Part shown: one piece after another, positions 1-8,342 of the stretch
Layout of the letters: each line of letters starts with the position of its first letter
Position numbering within the stretch: the stretch's first letter is position 1
Source of the DNA: Akkermansiaceae bacterium
GTDB taxonomy: Bacteria > Verrucomicrobiota > Verrucomicrobiia > Verrucomicrobiales > Akkermansiaceae
Assembly (NCBI GenBank): GCA_028822695.1
Contig: JAPKDA010000008.1
Span: 1 to 45,157, forward strand
Direction: 5' to 3'
Length of the DNA stretch: 45,157 nucleotides
Translations under genes and position numbers: made by a program
Notes under the pieces: model-generated
The model's database searches: none
The model's input: only the letters and a program-made list of their open reading frames with translations
Told to the model about the DNA's origin: nothing

Positions 1-77
1 GAGGTTGGGCCTTTGTTTTTACGAGGTAATCCCGGATTGCTTTGTATCGTGAAGAATTTCGTCCCAGTCTCCCCCCC

Positions 78-911
78 ATGGCGCAGATGGGAGAAAGAGC
101 AGTATTGAAGATTCTTCGGGAGGAGGCCTTCGGTGTCTTTTTGGACGCGGGAGATGAGTTGGGGGATGTCCTGTTGCCAAGGCGGGAAATGCCGAAGGAG
201 TGGTCGATCGGAGCGATGGTGGATGTGTTCATCTATCGGGACTCTGAAGATCGTCCGGTGGCGACCTTGAAGGAGCCGAAGGTGATGCCGGGGCAGTTCG
301 CCTATTTGGAGGTGTTGGAGATCACCGGGGTTGGTGCGTTTTTGGAATGGGGTTTGCCGAAGGATTTGTTGCTGCCGTTTCGGGAGCAGCGGGAGCGATT
401 GGAGGTTGGGAAGTCCTACGTGGTGCACGTGCATCTCGATCCGCAGAACAACCGGATCGTGGCGAGTCGACGGCTGTCGCGGTGGGTGGACAAGACGCCG
501 CCGATTTACGCAGAGGGGCAGGAAGTGGACTTGCAGATTTTCGGGAAGACGGACTTGGGTTACAAGGCGATCATCAATGGTGAGCACACCGGAGTCTTGT
601 TTGAGAACCAAGTATTCCGGCGCATCCGAGCGGGGGAGAAGACGAAGGGGTTTATTGTGCAGGTGCGTGAGGACGGGAAGATTGATTTGTCACTCTATGC
701 CCATGGCAAAGAGGGGACGGATACCCTTGAGAAGCAGATCGATATCGAGTTGGAGAAACGCGGAGGATTTTGGGAACTTTGTGATTCGAGTTCGCCGGAG
801 GATATTCAGGCGGAGTTGGGGGTGAGTAAGAAAGCGTTTAAGAAAGCGACGGGGTCTTTGTTTAAGAAGAGGAGGATTACGATTGGGAAAGACGGGATTC
901 GGAGGGCGTGA
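78..911 (+). CDS. cvfB: S1-domain RNA-binding protein, CvfB/YitL family
   Basis: Probable RNA-binding regulator of about 277 residues. The chain reads as tandem S1-like OB folds: an N-terminal unit beginning GERAVLKI and running through FGVFLD and LLPRRE, a second containing GAFLEWGLPKDLLLP, a third around GYKAIINGEHTGVLF, and a C-terminal winged-helix segment (ELGVSKKAFKKATGSL) followed by basic residues. This order matches the CvfB family of low-GC Gram-positives, where CvfB affects virulence gene expression; the role here is inferred. The frame is open to a TTG at 42, but ATG 78 (or ATG 87) gives the usual N-terminus and is preferred. It is the first gene in the window, followed by a convergent gene. 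Confidence 0.88.
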   Translation: MAQMGERAVLKILREEAFGVFLDAGDELGDVLLPRREMPKEWSIGAMVDVFIYRDSEDRPVATLKEPKVMPGQFAYLEVLEITGVGAFLEWGLPKDLLLPFREQRERLEVGKSYVVHVHLDPQNNRIVASRRLSRWVDKTPPIYAEGQEVDLQIFGKTDLGYKAIINGEHTGVLFENQVFRRIRAGEKTKGFIVQVREDGKIDLSLYAHGKEGTDTLEKQIDIELEKRGGFWELCDSSSPEDIQAELGVSKKAFKKATGSLFKKRRITIGKDGIRRA

Positions 912-1052
912 GAATTTGCCGCGAAGAGGCGCAAGGATGACAAAGGGGCTGTGCCGAATGGCACGTGGTTAAGGGTGATCTCTGTGGTGAGAAGTGGCCC
1001 GACGAGAATTGCGCGTGATGATGACCGTTTTCGTCAGGAGCGTCCCCACTCC

Positions 1053-1499
1053 TTAGTCGTCTTTCACGACTTCCACGTCGATGACTCGGCCGGAGCCGGG
1101 GGACTCTTCTGCTTGCTGGGCCATGGGGGGGACTATTTTGATTTTGGATTTGAGGTAGGTGCCGAGGTGGTCGCGGAGGATGGCGCGGACGGGGGGGACG
1201 AGGAGGGCGAAGCCGACGGCGTCGGTGAGGAAACCGGGGGTGAGGAGGACGGCGCCGGCGAGGAGGATGAGGAGGCCGTCGAGGACTTCTTGGTGGGGGA
1301 GGCGGCCTTCGGCGCTGGCCAAGCGGAATTTTGCGAGGGCCCGGGCGCCTTGGGCTTTGGTCAGGGCGGCACCGAGGATGCCGGTGAAGACGATGATGGC
1401 GAGGGTGGTGTGGAGGCCGATACGGCTACCGATGATGAGGAAGAGGTAGAGTTCGACCAGAGGGACGAGGATGAAGAGGGCGAGGAGTTTCGCTAACAC
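1053..1499 (-). CDS. fxsA: FxsA family membrane protein
   Basis: Small inner-membrane protein of the FxsA family; in E. coli FxsA relieves F-plasmid exclusion of phage T7, and its cellular role is otherwise unclear. The sequence shows the family pattern: a first hydrophobic helix ending PLVELYLFLIIG, a second (LAIIVFTGILGAALTKAQGARAL), and a third with LLILLAGAVLLTPGFLTDAVG, then a soluble tail ending in VIDVEVVKDD. GTG at 1499 gives MLAKLLALF; a TTG at 1535 would add 12 residues that lie in repeat-like intergenic DNA, so the shorter form is preferred. The antisense strand shows a long acidic open frame that is a shadow of this gene. Confidence 0.88.
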   Translation of the reverse strand: MLAKLLALFILVPLVELYLFLIIGSRIGLHTTLAIIVFTGILGAALTKAQGARALAKFRLASAEGRLPHQEVLDGLLILLAGAVLLTPGFLTDAVGFALLVPPVRAILRDHLGTYLKSKIKIVPPMAQQAEESPGSGRVIDVEVVKDD

Positions 1500-1680
1500 G
1501 GGAAGAATGTCGAACACCGAAGGCCGAACGTCCAATGTTGAATTCGGGAAAGGTGGGGAACCGGGGATGGGAGGGCCACGGGCCGAAAGATGGTGGAGCC
1601 TTTGCTATGGGGAGGGGGAGGATTGGCGGTCTTGGTCTTCCTCGGCTCTCCGGGGGAAAAGGTGGTTGGAGATGAGGGGG
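1500..1680. repeat. Intergenic spacer beginning with a degenerate GTCGAAC-type tract
   Basis: Positions 1507-1548 contain short reiterations (GTCGAACACC, CCGAACGTCC, TGTTGAATTC). They resemble the low-complexity GTCGAAxGT tracts at about 14.74, 26.89 and 34.93 kb. The rest is G-rich with no convincing gene. No promoter was identified for fxsA. Confidence 0.4.
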
Positions 1681-2409
1681 CTACTGGAAGGTGTAGCGTT
1701 TGTTTTGGACGGTGGTGTTGGGGGGGATGGTGGATTTTTCGAAGAGGTCGTAGCCTTGTTGGAGGTTTTGCCAGAAGGAGTGCCATTTGCTCTCTTTGGC
1801 TTGGGCCATGCGGTTGGCGGTCATGCGAAAGGGGAAGGAGTGGACGCGGAAGTAGTCTTGGCCGTTGTTGTGGGCAGCGTCGCAGAGGGTGTAGATTTCC
1901 TCGATTTTGGGATCGGTCATGGCGAAGCAACCGATGGAGACCTTGTTGCCATGGACCATGAGTGCGGAGCCGGTGCGTTGGTGGGCGCGGTCGAACCCGT
2001 TGGGGTAGCCGAGGTTGAAGGAGAGGTGAAAATTCGAATTGGGGTTCATGCGGGAGCGCGGCACGAAGTAGAATCCCTCGGGGGCCTGGCGGTCGCCTTC
2101 GGCAAGTTTGGGGCCGAGGGAGCCGGACATGGCGGCGATGTGGTAGGTGCGGAAGAGCTTGTAGGTTTGCTTGCCTGGTTGTTGCATCCAGAGTTCTAGA
2201 TGGCGTTCTTCCTTGAATATGCGGATGAAGACGGGGCTGCCGAAGCTAAGGCCGGCCTTGGTGAGGTCGCGGGTGAGGAGAGGACGGACGCGATCGGCGG
2301 CGGCTTTGGCCCGGGCGGGACCGGATTCTTTTGCGGAGGCTCGTTGGCCGGCGAGGATGACGATGGCGACGGTGCCGAGGACGGCAACGGCGAGGAGGGC
2401 GGCTTTCAT
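1681..2409 (-). CDS. L,D-transpeptidase family protein (YafK-like, YkuD domain)
   Basis: Periplasmic cysteine enzyme predicted to make or trim 3-3 peptidoglycan cross-links or attach proteins to murein. An N-terminal hydrophobic signal/anchor (LLAVAVLGTVAIVILA, residues 5-20) is followed by a YkuD catalytic domain. The active site is readable as MVHGNKVSIGCFAMTD, with His153 and Cys161 as the predicted catalytic pair. The PEGFYFVPRSRMNPNS and FNLGYPNGFDRAHQRTG segments match the YafK/DpaA-type subgroup, some of which cleave Lpp from murein in E. coli. The start is ATG 2409. Substrate specificity cannot be read from sequence. Confidence 0.9.
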   Translation of the reverse strand: MKAALLAVAVLGTVAIVILAGQRASAKESGPARAKAAADRVRPLLTRDLTKAGLSFGSPVFIRIFKEERHLELWMQQPGKQTYKLFRTYHIAAMSGSLGPKLAEGDRQAPEGFYFVPRSRMNPNSNFHLSFNLGYPNGFDRAHQRTGSALMVHGNKVSIGCFAMTDPKIEEIYTLCDAAHNNGQDYFRVHSFPFRMTANRMAQAKESKWHSFWQNLQQGYDLFEKSTIPPNTTVQNKRYTFQ

Positions 2410-2570
2410 GGGGAGAAGATGGGAGGTTTTGGAGGGTTTGGCATTTCAAAAAGCGTCGCGGAGGGCCGAATGCTTCTCGGTATAAATAGTGAAGGTGGAT
2501 TTTAATTGGTCGGAGACGCGTGAAATTCCTGCGCTTGCGGATTGGTTGGGCGGCAGATTATGGTCCGGGT

Positions 2571-3443
2571 ATGGAGCCATGTATCGGAGTGATCGGGGGG
2601 AGTGGATTGTATGAGATGGAGGGGTTTGAGCAAATCGAGGAACGGGTGGTGGAGACTCCGTTTGGAGAGCCGTCAGATGCCTTGGTGGGTGGACGGATGC
2701 GGGGGCGGCAGGTGTGGTTTTTGCCACGTCATGGGCGGGGGCATCGGATTTTGCCGCACGAGATCAACCATCGAGCCAATATCTGGGCGCTGCGCTCGTT
2801 GGGGGTGAGGTGGGTCATTTGTGTGACGGCGGTGGGGAGTTTGAAGGAGAACTATCCACCGCGCAGCATTGTTTTGCCGGACCAGTATTACGACCGCACG
2901 AGTCGGCGGGAGCATCACACCTTTTTTGGAGGGGGAATTGCGGCGCATATTTCGTTCGGGGAGCCGACCAGTCCGCAACTTCGGACGCTATTGTTGCATG
3001 CTGCTCTGGAAGAGGAAGCGGAGGTGCATTTTGGCGGGACTTACGTGAACATGGATGGCCCGGCGTTTTCGACCCGGGCGGAGAGTGAGGCGAACCGCGA
3101 GTTTGGATTTGATGTGATTGGGATGACGAATTTGCCGGAGGCGAAGCTGGCCCGCGAAGCAGAGATGGCGTTGGCGACCTTGGCGATGGTCACTGATTAC
3201 GATTGTTGGAAGGATGAGGAGGTCAACGTGCAGGCCGTGATCGGGCACATGAAGGCGAATGCTGTAGTGGCGCAGAAGATTGTGGGGCGGGTGGTGGCGG
3301 GGATTCCCGAGTCTGCGGACTGGTCGGAGCATCAGGCTCTTGAGAATGCGATCATGACGCCCAGGGACTTGTGGCCGGTGGGGAGGGTGGAGGAGTTGCG
3401 TCCGTTGTTGGGGCGGTTTGTGGGGGGTCCTGAAGGTCCGTAA
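2571..3443 (+). CDS. mtnP: S-methyl-5'-thioadenosine phosphorylase
   Basis: Cytosolic enzyme that phosphorolyses methylthioadenosine to adenine and 5-methylthioribose-1-phosphate (methionine salvage). Visible motifs: IGVIGGSGLY at the N-terminus, FLPRHGRGH for phosphate binding, CVTAVGSL, YVNMDGPAFSTRAES, GMTNLPEAKLAREAEM and VTDYDCW. The Asp-Tyr-Asp of the last motif is typical of MTA phosphorylases, not purine nucleoside phosphorylases. ATG 2571 gives a normal N-terminus of about 290 residues; a TTG at 2520 would add a non-conserved extension. Other methionine-salvage genes are not adjacent, so this may act as a stand-alone scavenger. A TATAAA box at 2481-2486 lies upstream without a good -35. 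Confidence 0.93.
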   Translation: MEPCIGVIGGSGLYEMEGFEQIEERVVETPFGEPSDALVGGRMRGRQVWFLPRHGRGHRILPHEINHRANIWALRSLGVRWVICVTAVGSLKENYPPRSIVLPDQYYDRTSRREHHTFFGGGIAAHISFGEPTSPQLRTLLLHAALEEEAEVHFGGTYVNMDGPAFSTRAESEANREFGFDVIGMTNLPEAKLAREAEMALATLAMVTDYDCWKDEEVNVQAVIGHMKANAVVAQKIVGRVVAGIPESADWSEHQALENAIMTPRDLWPVGRVEELRPLLGRFVGGPEGP

Positions 3444-3452
3444 GCTATCTGG

Positions 3453-3504
3453 ATATTCGAATATTTACGCATTGAGATGTCTAGTCTCTACGAAGTAAAT
3501 GCGT
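3453..3504 (+). promoter_or_regulatory. Palindromic leader with a candidate promoter upstream of the deacetylase gene
   Basis: A perfect 12-bp palindrome, ATATTCGAATAT, occupies 3453-3464. It is followed by a nested inverted repeat: ACGCATT (3467-3473) with AATGCGT (3498-3504), enclosing GAGA/TCTC (3474-3477 and 3485-3488). Within it, TTGAGA at 3472-3477 resembles a -35 element, 18 bp before a weak -10 (TAAATG). It could be a promoter with operator or an mRNA leader hairpin; the choice is inference. Confidence 0.35.
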
Positions 3505-3579
3505 GACACACGACCCTGTTGAGAGTAAGAAGCTTCGGGGCTCTTGCCTTGTCTCTCTTCACCTTCATCACCCTTGTTT

Positions 3580-4398
3580 ATGCTGCGTTTCTTCAGACTT
3601 ATTTCCGCCCTTGTGCTCGTGTGTGCCTCGAGTAGTTGCTCGATGTTGACGGGGGGCAAGAGTGATTCGGATGCTGGCTCGCAGGTGCGGACCGGGCCGA
3701 ACACCGACTATGAGTCTCCTTTCTATGCCCGTCCGGCGCGTCAGAATCCGAACATGACGTTGCCGTCCAACTTTTCGACGGGGGTTGGCGTTTCCCATTC
3801 CCGCGGGCCGTCCACCCATCCCTACATTGCGATGACCTTTGATGATGGTCCGCACCCGCGCAACACGCCGCGGCTGCTCGACATGCTTCGTCAGCGGAAC
3901 ATTAAAGCGACGTTCTACGTCATTGGAAACAGCGTGAAGATGTATCCTGAGATCACCCGCCGGATCGTTGCGGAAGGGCACGAGATCGGAAACCACACGT
4001 GGACGCACCGTAATCTGACCAAGCTCAGCAACAGCGAGGTGTGCAGAGAGATGGACCGGACCCGCGACGTTATTGTTTCGGCGACGGGTGTGCAGCCCCG
4101 CACGATGCGTCCTCCCTATGGGGCGCTGTTGACGAGGCAACGGAAAATGATTTTTAAGGAATACGGTTACCCGACGATCATGTGGTCGGTAGATCCGCAG
4201 GACTGGAAGAGGCCGGGGATCAGCGTGGTGCGTGATCGGATTATTTCGCAGACGCGGAACGGCTCGATAGTTTTGTCCCACGATTTGCATGCGCCGACGG
4301 TGGATGCGATGCCATCGACTCTTGATGGCCTGCTCGGCAAGGGGTTCCAATTTGTGACGGTGTCCCAGTTGTTGACGATGCAGGGGCGGGCCCAGTAA
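3580..4398 (+). CDS. Polysaccharide deacetylase (NodB domain) lipoprotein
   Basis: Predicted cell-envelope carbohydrate esterase family 4 enzyme that removes N-acetyl groups from peptidoglycan or another polysaccharide. ATG 3580 gives a lipoprotein-type signal peptide (FFRLISALVLVCASSSC) with a plausible lipobox cysteine. The NodB domain follows with all canonical motifs: TFDDGP (motif 1), HEIGNHTWTH (motif 2, metal histidines), RPPYG (motif 3), DPQDW (motif 4) and LSHDLH (motif 5). The catalytic and metal-binding residues are therefore all present. Third codon positions hold more C than in the neighbouring + strand genes. The dynamin-like gene starts 25 bp downstream, so the two may be cotranscribed. 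Confidence 0.92.
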   Translation: MLRFFRLISALVLVCASSSCSMLTGGKSDSDAGSQVRTGPNTDYESPFYARPARQNPNMTLPSNFSTGVGVSHSRGPSTHPYIAMTFDDGPHPRNTPRLLDMLRQRNIKATFYVIGNSVKMYPEITRRIVAEGHEIGNHTWTHRNLTKLSNSEVCREMDRTRDVIVSATGVQPRTMRPPYGALLTRQRKMIFKEYGYPTIMWSVDPQDWKRPGISVVRDRIISQTRNGSIVLSHDLHAPTVDAMPSTLDGLLGKGFQFVTVSQLLTMQGRAQ

Positions 4399-4423
4399 GC
4401 CAGTAGTTTTGGGGTGACGAGCG

Positions 4424-6133
4424 ATGTTTGGGGAGCGCTATTTTGCAACGCGCAAGAGGCTTGTTCGGGTCACCGATGATGTTCGGCGTCTGGCGGGTGA
4501 GACGGGGTATGTGTTGGATGGTTTTTCTCCGGACGGGGAGTTGGTGCAGGGGTTGAAGAATCCGTTTCTTTTCGTGGTGAGCGGAGAGGTGAATGCGGGG
4601 AAGTCGACACTGATCAATGGCTTGTTTGGAGCCGACATGTGCGAGGTGAACATTCTCCCGCAGACTGACCGGGTGTTGTGGTATCGGCACGGTGAGGAGA
4701 AGGACGTGGAGACCACGCCGGTGCTGGTAGAGCGGTATCGGGACATTGATTTCCTGCGCGACTTCAACATCGTGGACACGCCGGGAACGAATTCGGTGGT
4801 AAAGGGTCACCAATCGATCGCGGAGCGATTTTTACCGGTGGCGGATCTGGTGTTGTTTGTGTTTCCGGTGAGCAATCCGTGGGGTGCGGCGACCTGGGAT
4901 TTCATCACGAAGTTTCCGGATGAGATCCAGGGGCGGGTGGTTTTCATTCTGCAGCAGAAGGATTTGCGGAGTGAGGAGGAGTTGAAGATCATCATGGAGC
5001 ACATGCGCGAACTGGCGGTGCAGAAGATGGGCAAGGAGCCGGATATTTTTGCGGTGTCGGGGAGGGCGGCGATGGAGGCGAAGAAGCAGGAACCATTCGA
5101 GCAACGGATCTGGCGGGAGAGTGGCTATCCTGCTCTGGAGGACTTTATTTCGAAGGTGGTGACTGAATCTCCGGGTCGGCGGAAGTTGTTGAAGGATGTG
5201 CATGATGCTTCGGTGGTGGCGTTGAAGGGGATCGAGGATCAGATCGAGGAGCGGACGAAGGCGGTGGATTTGCAGGGAGATTTTTTGAAGAAGATCGACG
5301 TTGAGGTGGACGCGTTGCGGGAGGGATACGACCGGAGTGGGGCGGGACGTTTTGCGGGGGTGGGTGAGGTGTTTATGGAGGAGAAGGAAGAGGTGTTGAG
5401 AGTCTTGCGGTCGAGGACCGGAGTTTGGGCGACGCTGTGGTCACTCTTTCGGCGGGATGATTCAACGGCGGTGATCGAGAAGGATTTAAGTAAGGCGGTG
5501 GAGAACTCGGTGCAGGAGCTTGCTGACGTGGAGACCGGTGAGCTGGAGGCGATCTGTCGGAAACACTGGGAGAGTGTTGCGCCGAGGATGCGGGATCAAT
5601 TAGAGGCGAATGACGCGGCCTTGAAGGCGGCGGGCGATTTTGAAACGACCAGATCCCGGGTGGTGAAGCGGATGGGTCGGTCGGCGCGTCAGGCCGTATT
5701 CGGCTTGAAGTTGCGTGGCCTGTTGGATTTGGAGATGGAGGGGCGACGGACGGTGATGCGGCGTTTTGTTGCGCTGGCGCTCTTTTTGATTTCGGTGGGA
5801 GGCGGACTGGGGGCGGCTGGATGGCATCCCTGGTCATGGGTGGTGATGGGGAGTGCGGTGACGATGGGAGTGTTTGGACTTTTCGAAGCGCGGCGGAGTG
5901 GCTTGGCGCTGGTGCGCTGGTTTGGGGAGCGGCTCGAAGAATGCCAGGTGCCGTTCGCGGCGGCGTTGAAGAGTGAGTATGCGGAGACGACGCGGGAGTT
6001 TTTCTTGGACTACGGAAAGATGTTGGAGGGTGGCCGTAAGGTCGTGGCGGTCAACAAGGCGAAGCTGAAGCCGTGTCTGCAGGAGTGGAACAGTCTCTAT
6101 GTGGAATTGAGGGCGATTGATCAGGATTTGTAA
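4424..6133 (+). CDS. Dynamin-like GTPase (bacterial dynamin family)
   Basis: Large membrane-associated GTPase of 569 residues. The G domain shows P-loop GEVNAGKST (about 54-62), a switch-I region ILPQTDRV, and G3 motif IVDTPGTN (about 116-123). The G4 position reads QQKD where canonical small GTPases have NKxD, as is common in bacterial dynamins. A long charged helical stalk follows (EDQIEERTKAVDLQ, EEKEEVLRVLRS). Two hydrophobic segments near residues 447-485 form a membrane paddle or hairpin, then a helical tail. Bacterial dynamins remodel or protect membranes. Many occur as tandem pairs; only one copy is visible here. The 3' end overlaps the convergent Nudix gene by 13 bp. Confidence 0.88.
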   Translation: MFGERYFATRKRLVRVTDDVRRLAGETGYVLDGFSPDGELVQGLKNPFLFVVSGEVNAGKSTLINGLFGADMCEVNILPQTDRVLWYRHGEEKDVETTPVLVERYRDIDFLRDFNIVDTPGTNSVVKGHQSIAERFLPVADLVLFVFPVSNPWGAATWDFITKFPDEIQGRVVFILQQKDLRSEEELKIIMEHMRELAVQKMGKEPDIFAVSGRAAMEAKKQEPFEQRIWRESGYPALEDFISKVVTESPGRRKLLKDVHDASVVALKGIEDQIEERTKAVDLQGDFLKKIDVEVDALREGYDRSGAGRFAGVGEVFMEEKEEVLRVLRSRTGVWATLWSLFRRDDSTAVIEKDLSKAVENSVQELADVETGELEAICRKHWESVAPRMRDQLEANDAALKAAGDFETTRSRVVKRMGRSARQAVFGLKLRGLLDLEMEGRRTVMRRFVALALFLISVGGGLGAAGWHPWSWVVMGSAVTMGVFGLFEARRSGLALVRWFGERLEECQVPFAAALKSEYAETTREFFLDYGKMLEGGRKVVAVNKAKLKPCLQEWNSLYVELRAIDQDL

Positions 6134-6591
6134 TCGCTGAGGAAGGGTTGGGCGGCCCAGAGGGCGGCGTGGATTTTGAAGTCGACGGTGGTGCCTTCGC
6201 TGAGGCGGTCGTTGATCCAGGGACGGAGGTCTTTGAGGGGAATGATGTGGGTGATGATATCCTCGCTGGCGACTCCGCCGCCCGGACCGACGCGGGTGAG
6301 GCCGGTGGCGAGGAAGAGGTGCATGAGTTCGCTGCTCATGCCGGGTGAGGTGGGGGAGACGATGAGTTTCTCGATATTGTCGGCTTCGAATCCGGTTTCT
6401 TCGAGGAGTTCCCGCTTGGCTGTTTCGGCAATGGATTCGCTGCGATGTTCTTCCTCGTCACCAACGAGGCCGGAAGGGAGTTCGATGACGGAGTTTTGCA
6501 CGGGGATCCGGAACTGTTCGACGAGGACGATTTCCTGCTCCGGGGTGATGGCGAGGATGCCGACGCAGGAATCGGAGTCGGGACGTCCCAC
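6121..6591 (-). CDS. Nudix hydrolase, ADP-ribose pyrophosphatase-like, with a damaged or non-canonical N-terminus
   Basis: Predicted to hydrolyse ADP-ribose or a related nucleoside diphosphate derivative. The Nudix box is complete: Gly of GLVGDEEE, then the AKRELLEETGFEAD core. Upstream, LVEQFRIPVQNSVIELPSG is typical of ADP-ribose pyrophosphatases. GTG 6591 is the first standard start in frame. However, the same frame stays open to about 6648 and encodes a segment ending HRIDHWEFV that looks like the family N-terminus. It is cut by a TGA at 6649-6651 that overlaps an out-of-frame ATG (6650-6652). The gene may carry a one-base frameshift just after its true start, or use an unusual start. Confidence 0.85.
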   Translation of the reverse strand: MGRPDSDSCVGILAITPEQEIVLVEQFRIPVQNSVIELPSGLVGDEEEHRSESIAETAKRELLEETGFEADNIEKLIVSPTSPGMSSELMHLFLATGLTRVGPGGGVASEDIITHIIPLKDLRPWINDRLSEGTTVDFKIHAALWAAQPFLSDYKS

Positions 6592-6700
6592 GAACTCCCA
6601 ATGATCGATGCGGTGGACGGCGAGCCAGCGGGATTGGAAGAGTGTCTCTCATGGGGGAAGTATGAGGGTGTTGGTCGGGTGAGCAAGTCAGGCCGGGTAC

Positions 6701-6732
6701 ATAAAAACGGGGAGGTCTGAGACCTCCCCGTT
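6701..6732 (-). terminator. Rho-independent terminator of the EF-hand gene
   Basis: A perfect 12-bp stem, AACGGGGAGGTC (6706-6717) with GACCTCCCCGTT (6721-6732), has a 3-nt loop. Read on the minus strand it is followed by a run of T (complement of the A-tract 6703-6707). It lies 33 bp past the stop codon of the minus-strand EF-hand gene and is among the clearest intrinsic terminators in the window. Confidence 0.88.
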
Positions 6733-6764
6733 GGAATTCTATGAACGATGGTTGGGTGAGTTAT

Positions 6765-7262
6765 TTACTCGCCGTCGGGCTCTTCACCTTCACCGCGGCC
6801 TTTACCTTTTCCTTTGCCTGTTCTCTTGCTAGGTCGGCCTTTGCCTTTGGCCTTTGCGTGGGCAGCACGCCTGTGCTTCATGGCGGCATCGGCCTTGGCT
6901 TGTTCGTCGGCACTGAGGTCTCCGCTGTTGTCGGCATCGAAGCGCTTGAGGATCATGGCTGCGTGGGCTGCCTTGCGCTCGCCCTCGTCGAGGGTGCCGC
7001 TGTTGTCGGTGTCGTGCTCGGCGATGAACGCTGCGCGGCGTGCTTTACCCGCGGCGCGTGCTGCTTGCTTCTCGGTGTCGCTGAGCTTGCCGTCTCCGTC
7101 CTTGTCGAAGTCCTTGAGGATCTCTTTACGGTCTGGGCCGCCGTGTCCGCCGTGGCGTTTTGGGCCGCGTTTCTCGCCGTCGCCGGGCTCGGCAATTGCG
7201 CTGAGGGAGCCGACTGCGATGAGTCCGGTGATGAGTGCGATCTGGTGGAGTGTCTTTTTCAT
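6765..7262 (-). CDS. Secreted EF-hand calcium-binding protein
   Basis: Small exported protein of 165 residues with a signal peptide (MKKTLHQIALITGLIAVG...AIA). Three EF-hand loops are readable: DFDKDGDGKLSDTE, EHDTDNSGTLDEGE and RFDADNSGDLSADE, each with Asp/Asn at the calcium-coordinating positions and a terminal Glu. The linkers are Ala-rich helices. The C-terminal tail is a low-complexity run of Lys, Gly and Arg, then acidic residues. EF-hand proteins of this type are numerous in PVC bacteria, usually without known function; calcium binding is inferred from the loops. The start is ATG 7262; upstream in-frame codons lie in G/C homopolymer-rich non-coding DNA. It has its own strong terminator. 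Confidence 0.88.
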   Translation of the reverse strand: MKKTLHQIALITGLIAVGSLSAIAEPGDGEKRGPKRHGGHGGPDRKEILKDFDKDGDGKLSDTEKQAARAAGKARRAAFIAEHDTDNSGTLDEGERKAAHAAMILKRFDADNSGDLSADEQAKADAAMKHRRAAHAKAKGKGRPSKRTGKGKGKGRGEGEEPDGE

Positions 7263-7420
7263 ATGTTTGTAGTTGTTTGCTTTTTTGTGTGATTTGTCGC
7301 GGGGGGGCCGCTGTTCGAGGGATAAAACAGGGGGGGGCGGGAAAAGTTGCAGGAGTTTTATTGAGGGGGGGAGGTTTGGCATTGCGTGGCGGGAGCTGAG
7401 GGGGTTTCCTTCCCACAGGA

Positions 7421-8335
7421 ATGGATCCTGCGCCCGGTCAACAATCATCTAAAGTGGGGGCTTTTCGGGCTCGTTTGTTTAGTACGCTGATCCTTTGGGG
7501 GGTTGTGGTAGGGGTGTTCCTGAGTGGGAATTTTGCGGCGGTGGTGGTTTTGGTGAGTTTGCTGGGGGCGCTGGGTTGTGTGGAATTGTATCGACTGACG
7601 CAGAGTATTCCGGGGAGGGACTGCCGGATTTGGGCCTTGCTGGTGTCATTGGTCTTTCTGGGGGTGTTGGCTTGGGCTTTTGCGTGTGGATGTGAGGTAA
7701 GTGAGCGCTTGGTGGAGGGATTCCGGTTGGAGATGGGGGCTTTGGTTCTCGTCTTGTTGGGGGCCTTTGCGATTCGGTTGCGGCATGAGATTACCGGGCC
7801 GGAGTCGGTGTATCCGGTGGCGATGGCGGGGTTTGCCTTCCTTTATGTCCCGGTATTGTTCGCGAGTTTTACGATTCGGTTGACTCATTTGCCGGTGGAG
7901 TTGGTTTCGGTGCAGGCGGGTTTGTCGTTGGTGTTGTTGTTGGCGATTGCGACGAAGTTCACGGACATGGGTGCGTATTTGGTGGGGAGTTTGATCGGGA
8001 AGCACAAAGCGATTCCGCACGTGAGTCCGGCCAAGTCGTGGGAGGGGTATATTGGGTCGATGTTGTTCACACAGGCGGGTGCCTTTGCGGTGTATTATCT
8101 GGCGGGGGATGATTTCGGGTGGTTGGGGTCGTGGGTGCATGTGGCGGTGTTGGCGGTATTGATCAACCTGGCGGCGAGTGTGGGCGATCTGGCGGAGTCG
8201 ATTTTGAAGCGGAGTTTGAAGGTGAAAGATTCAGGGCACATGTTGCCGGGGATCGGGGGGGTGTTGGATTTGTTGGATAGTCTCTGTTTCACCATGCCGG
8301 TGGCGTATTTCTACATCATCATTTTCGTGAATTGA
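7421..8335 (+). CDS. cdsA: Phosphatidate cytidylyltransferase
   Basis: Integral-membrane enzyme that makes CDP-diacylglycerol from CTP and phosphatidate, the entry to phospholipid head-group synthesis. About eight hydrophobic helices are visible. Family landmarks include DMGAYLVGSLIGKHK, SPAKSWEG and the C-terminal signature region with KRSLKVKDSG, LPGIGGVLDLLDS. Two signature positions differ from the classical pattern: the His of PGHGG is Ile, and the Arg of DRxDS is Leu. ATG 7421 is the start. dxr begins 7 bp after the stop, reproducing the common bacterial cdsA-dxr order of lipid and isoprenoid precursor genes. Confidence 0.93.
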   Translation: MDPAPGQQSSKVGAFRARLFSTLILWGVVVGVFLSGNFAAVVVLVSLLGALGCVELYRLTQSIPGRDCRIWALLVSLVFLGVLAWAFACGCEVSERLVEGFRLEMGALVLVLLGAFAIRLRHEITGPESVYPVAMAGFAFLYVPVLFASFTIRLTHLPVELVSVQAGLSLVLLLAIATKFTDMGAYLVGSLIGKHKAIPHVSPAKSWEGYIGSMLFTQAGAFAVYYLAGDDFGWLGSWVHVAVLAVLINLAASVGDLAESILKRSLKVKDSGHMLPGIGGVLDLLDSLCFTMPVAYFYIIIFVN

Positions 8336-8342
8336 TTGAATT

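Noticed and set aside
951-1496. Long, very acidic + strand open frame
   Set aside because: It lies antisense to fxsA, whose membrane-protein motifs are convincing. The acidic composition is a by-product of G-rich strand skew.
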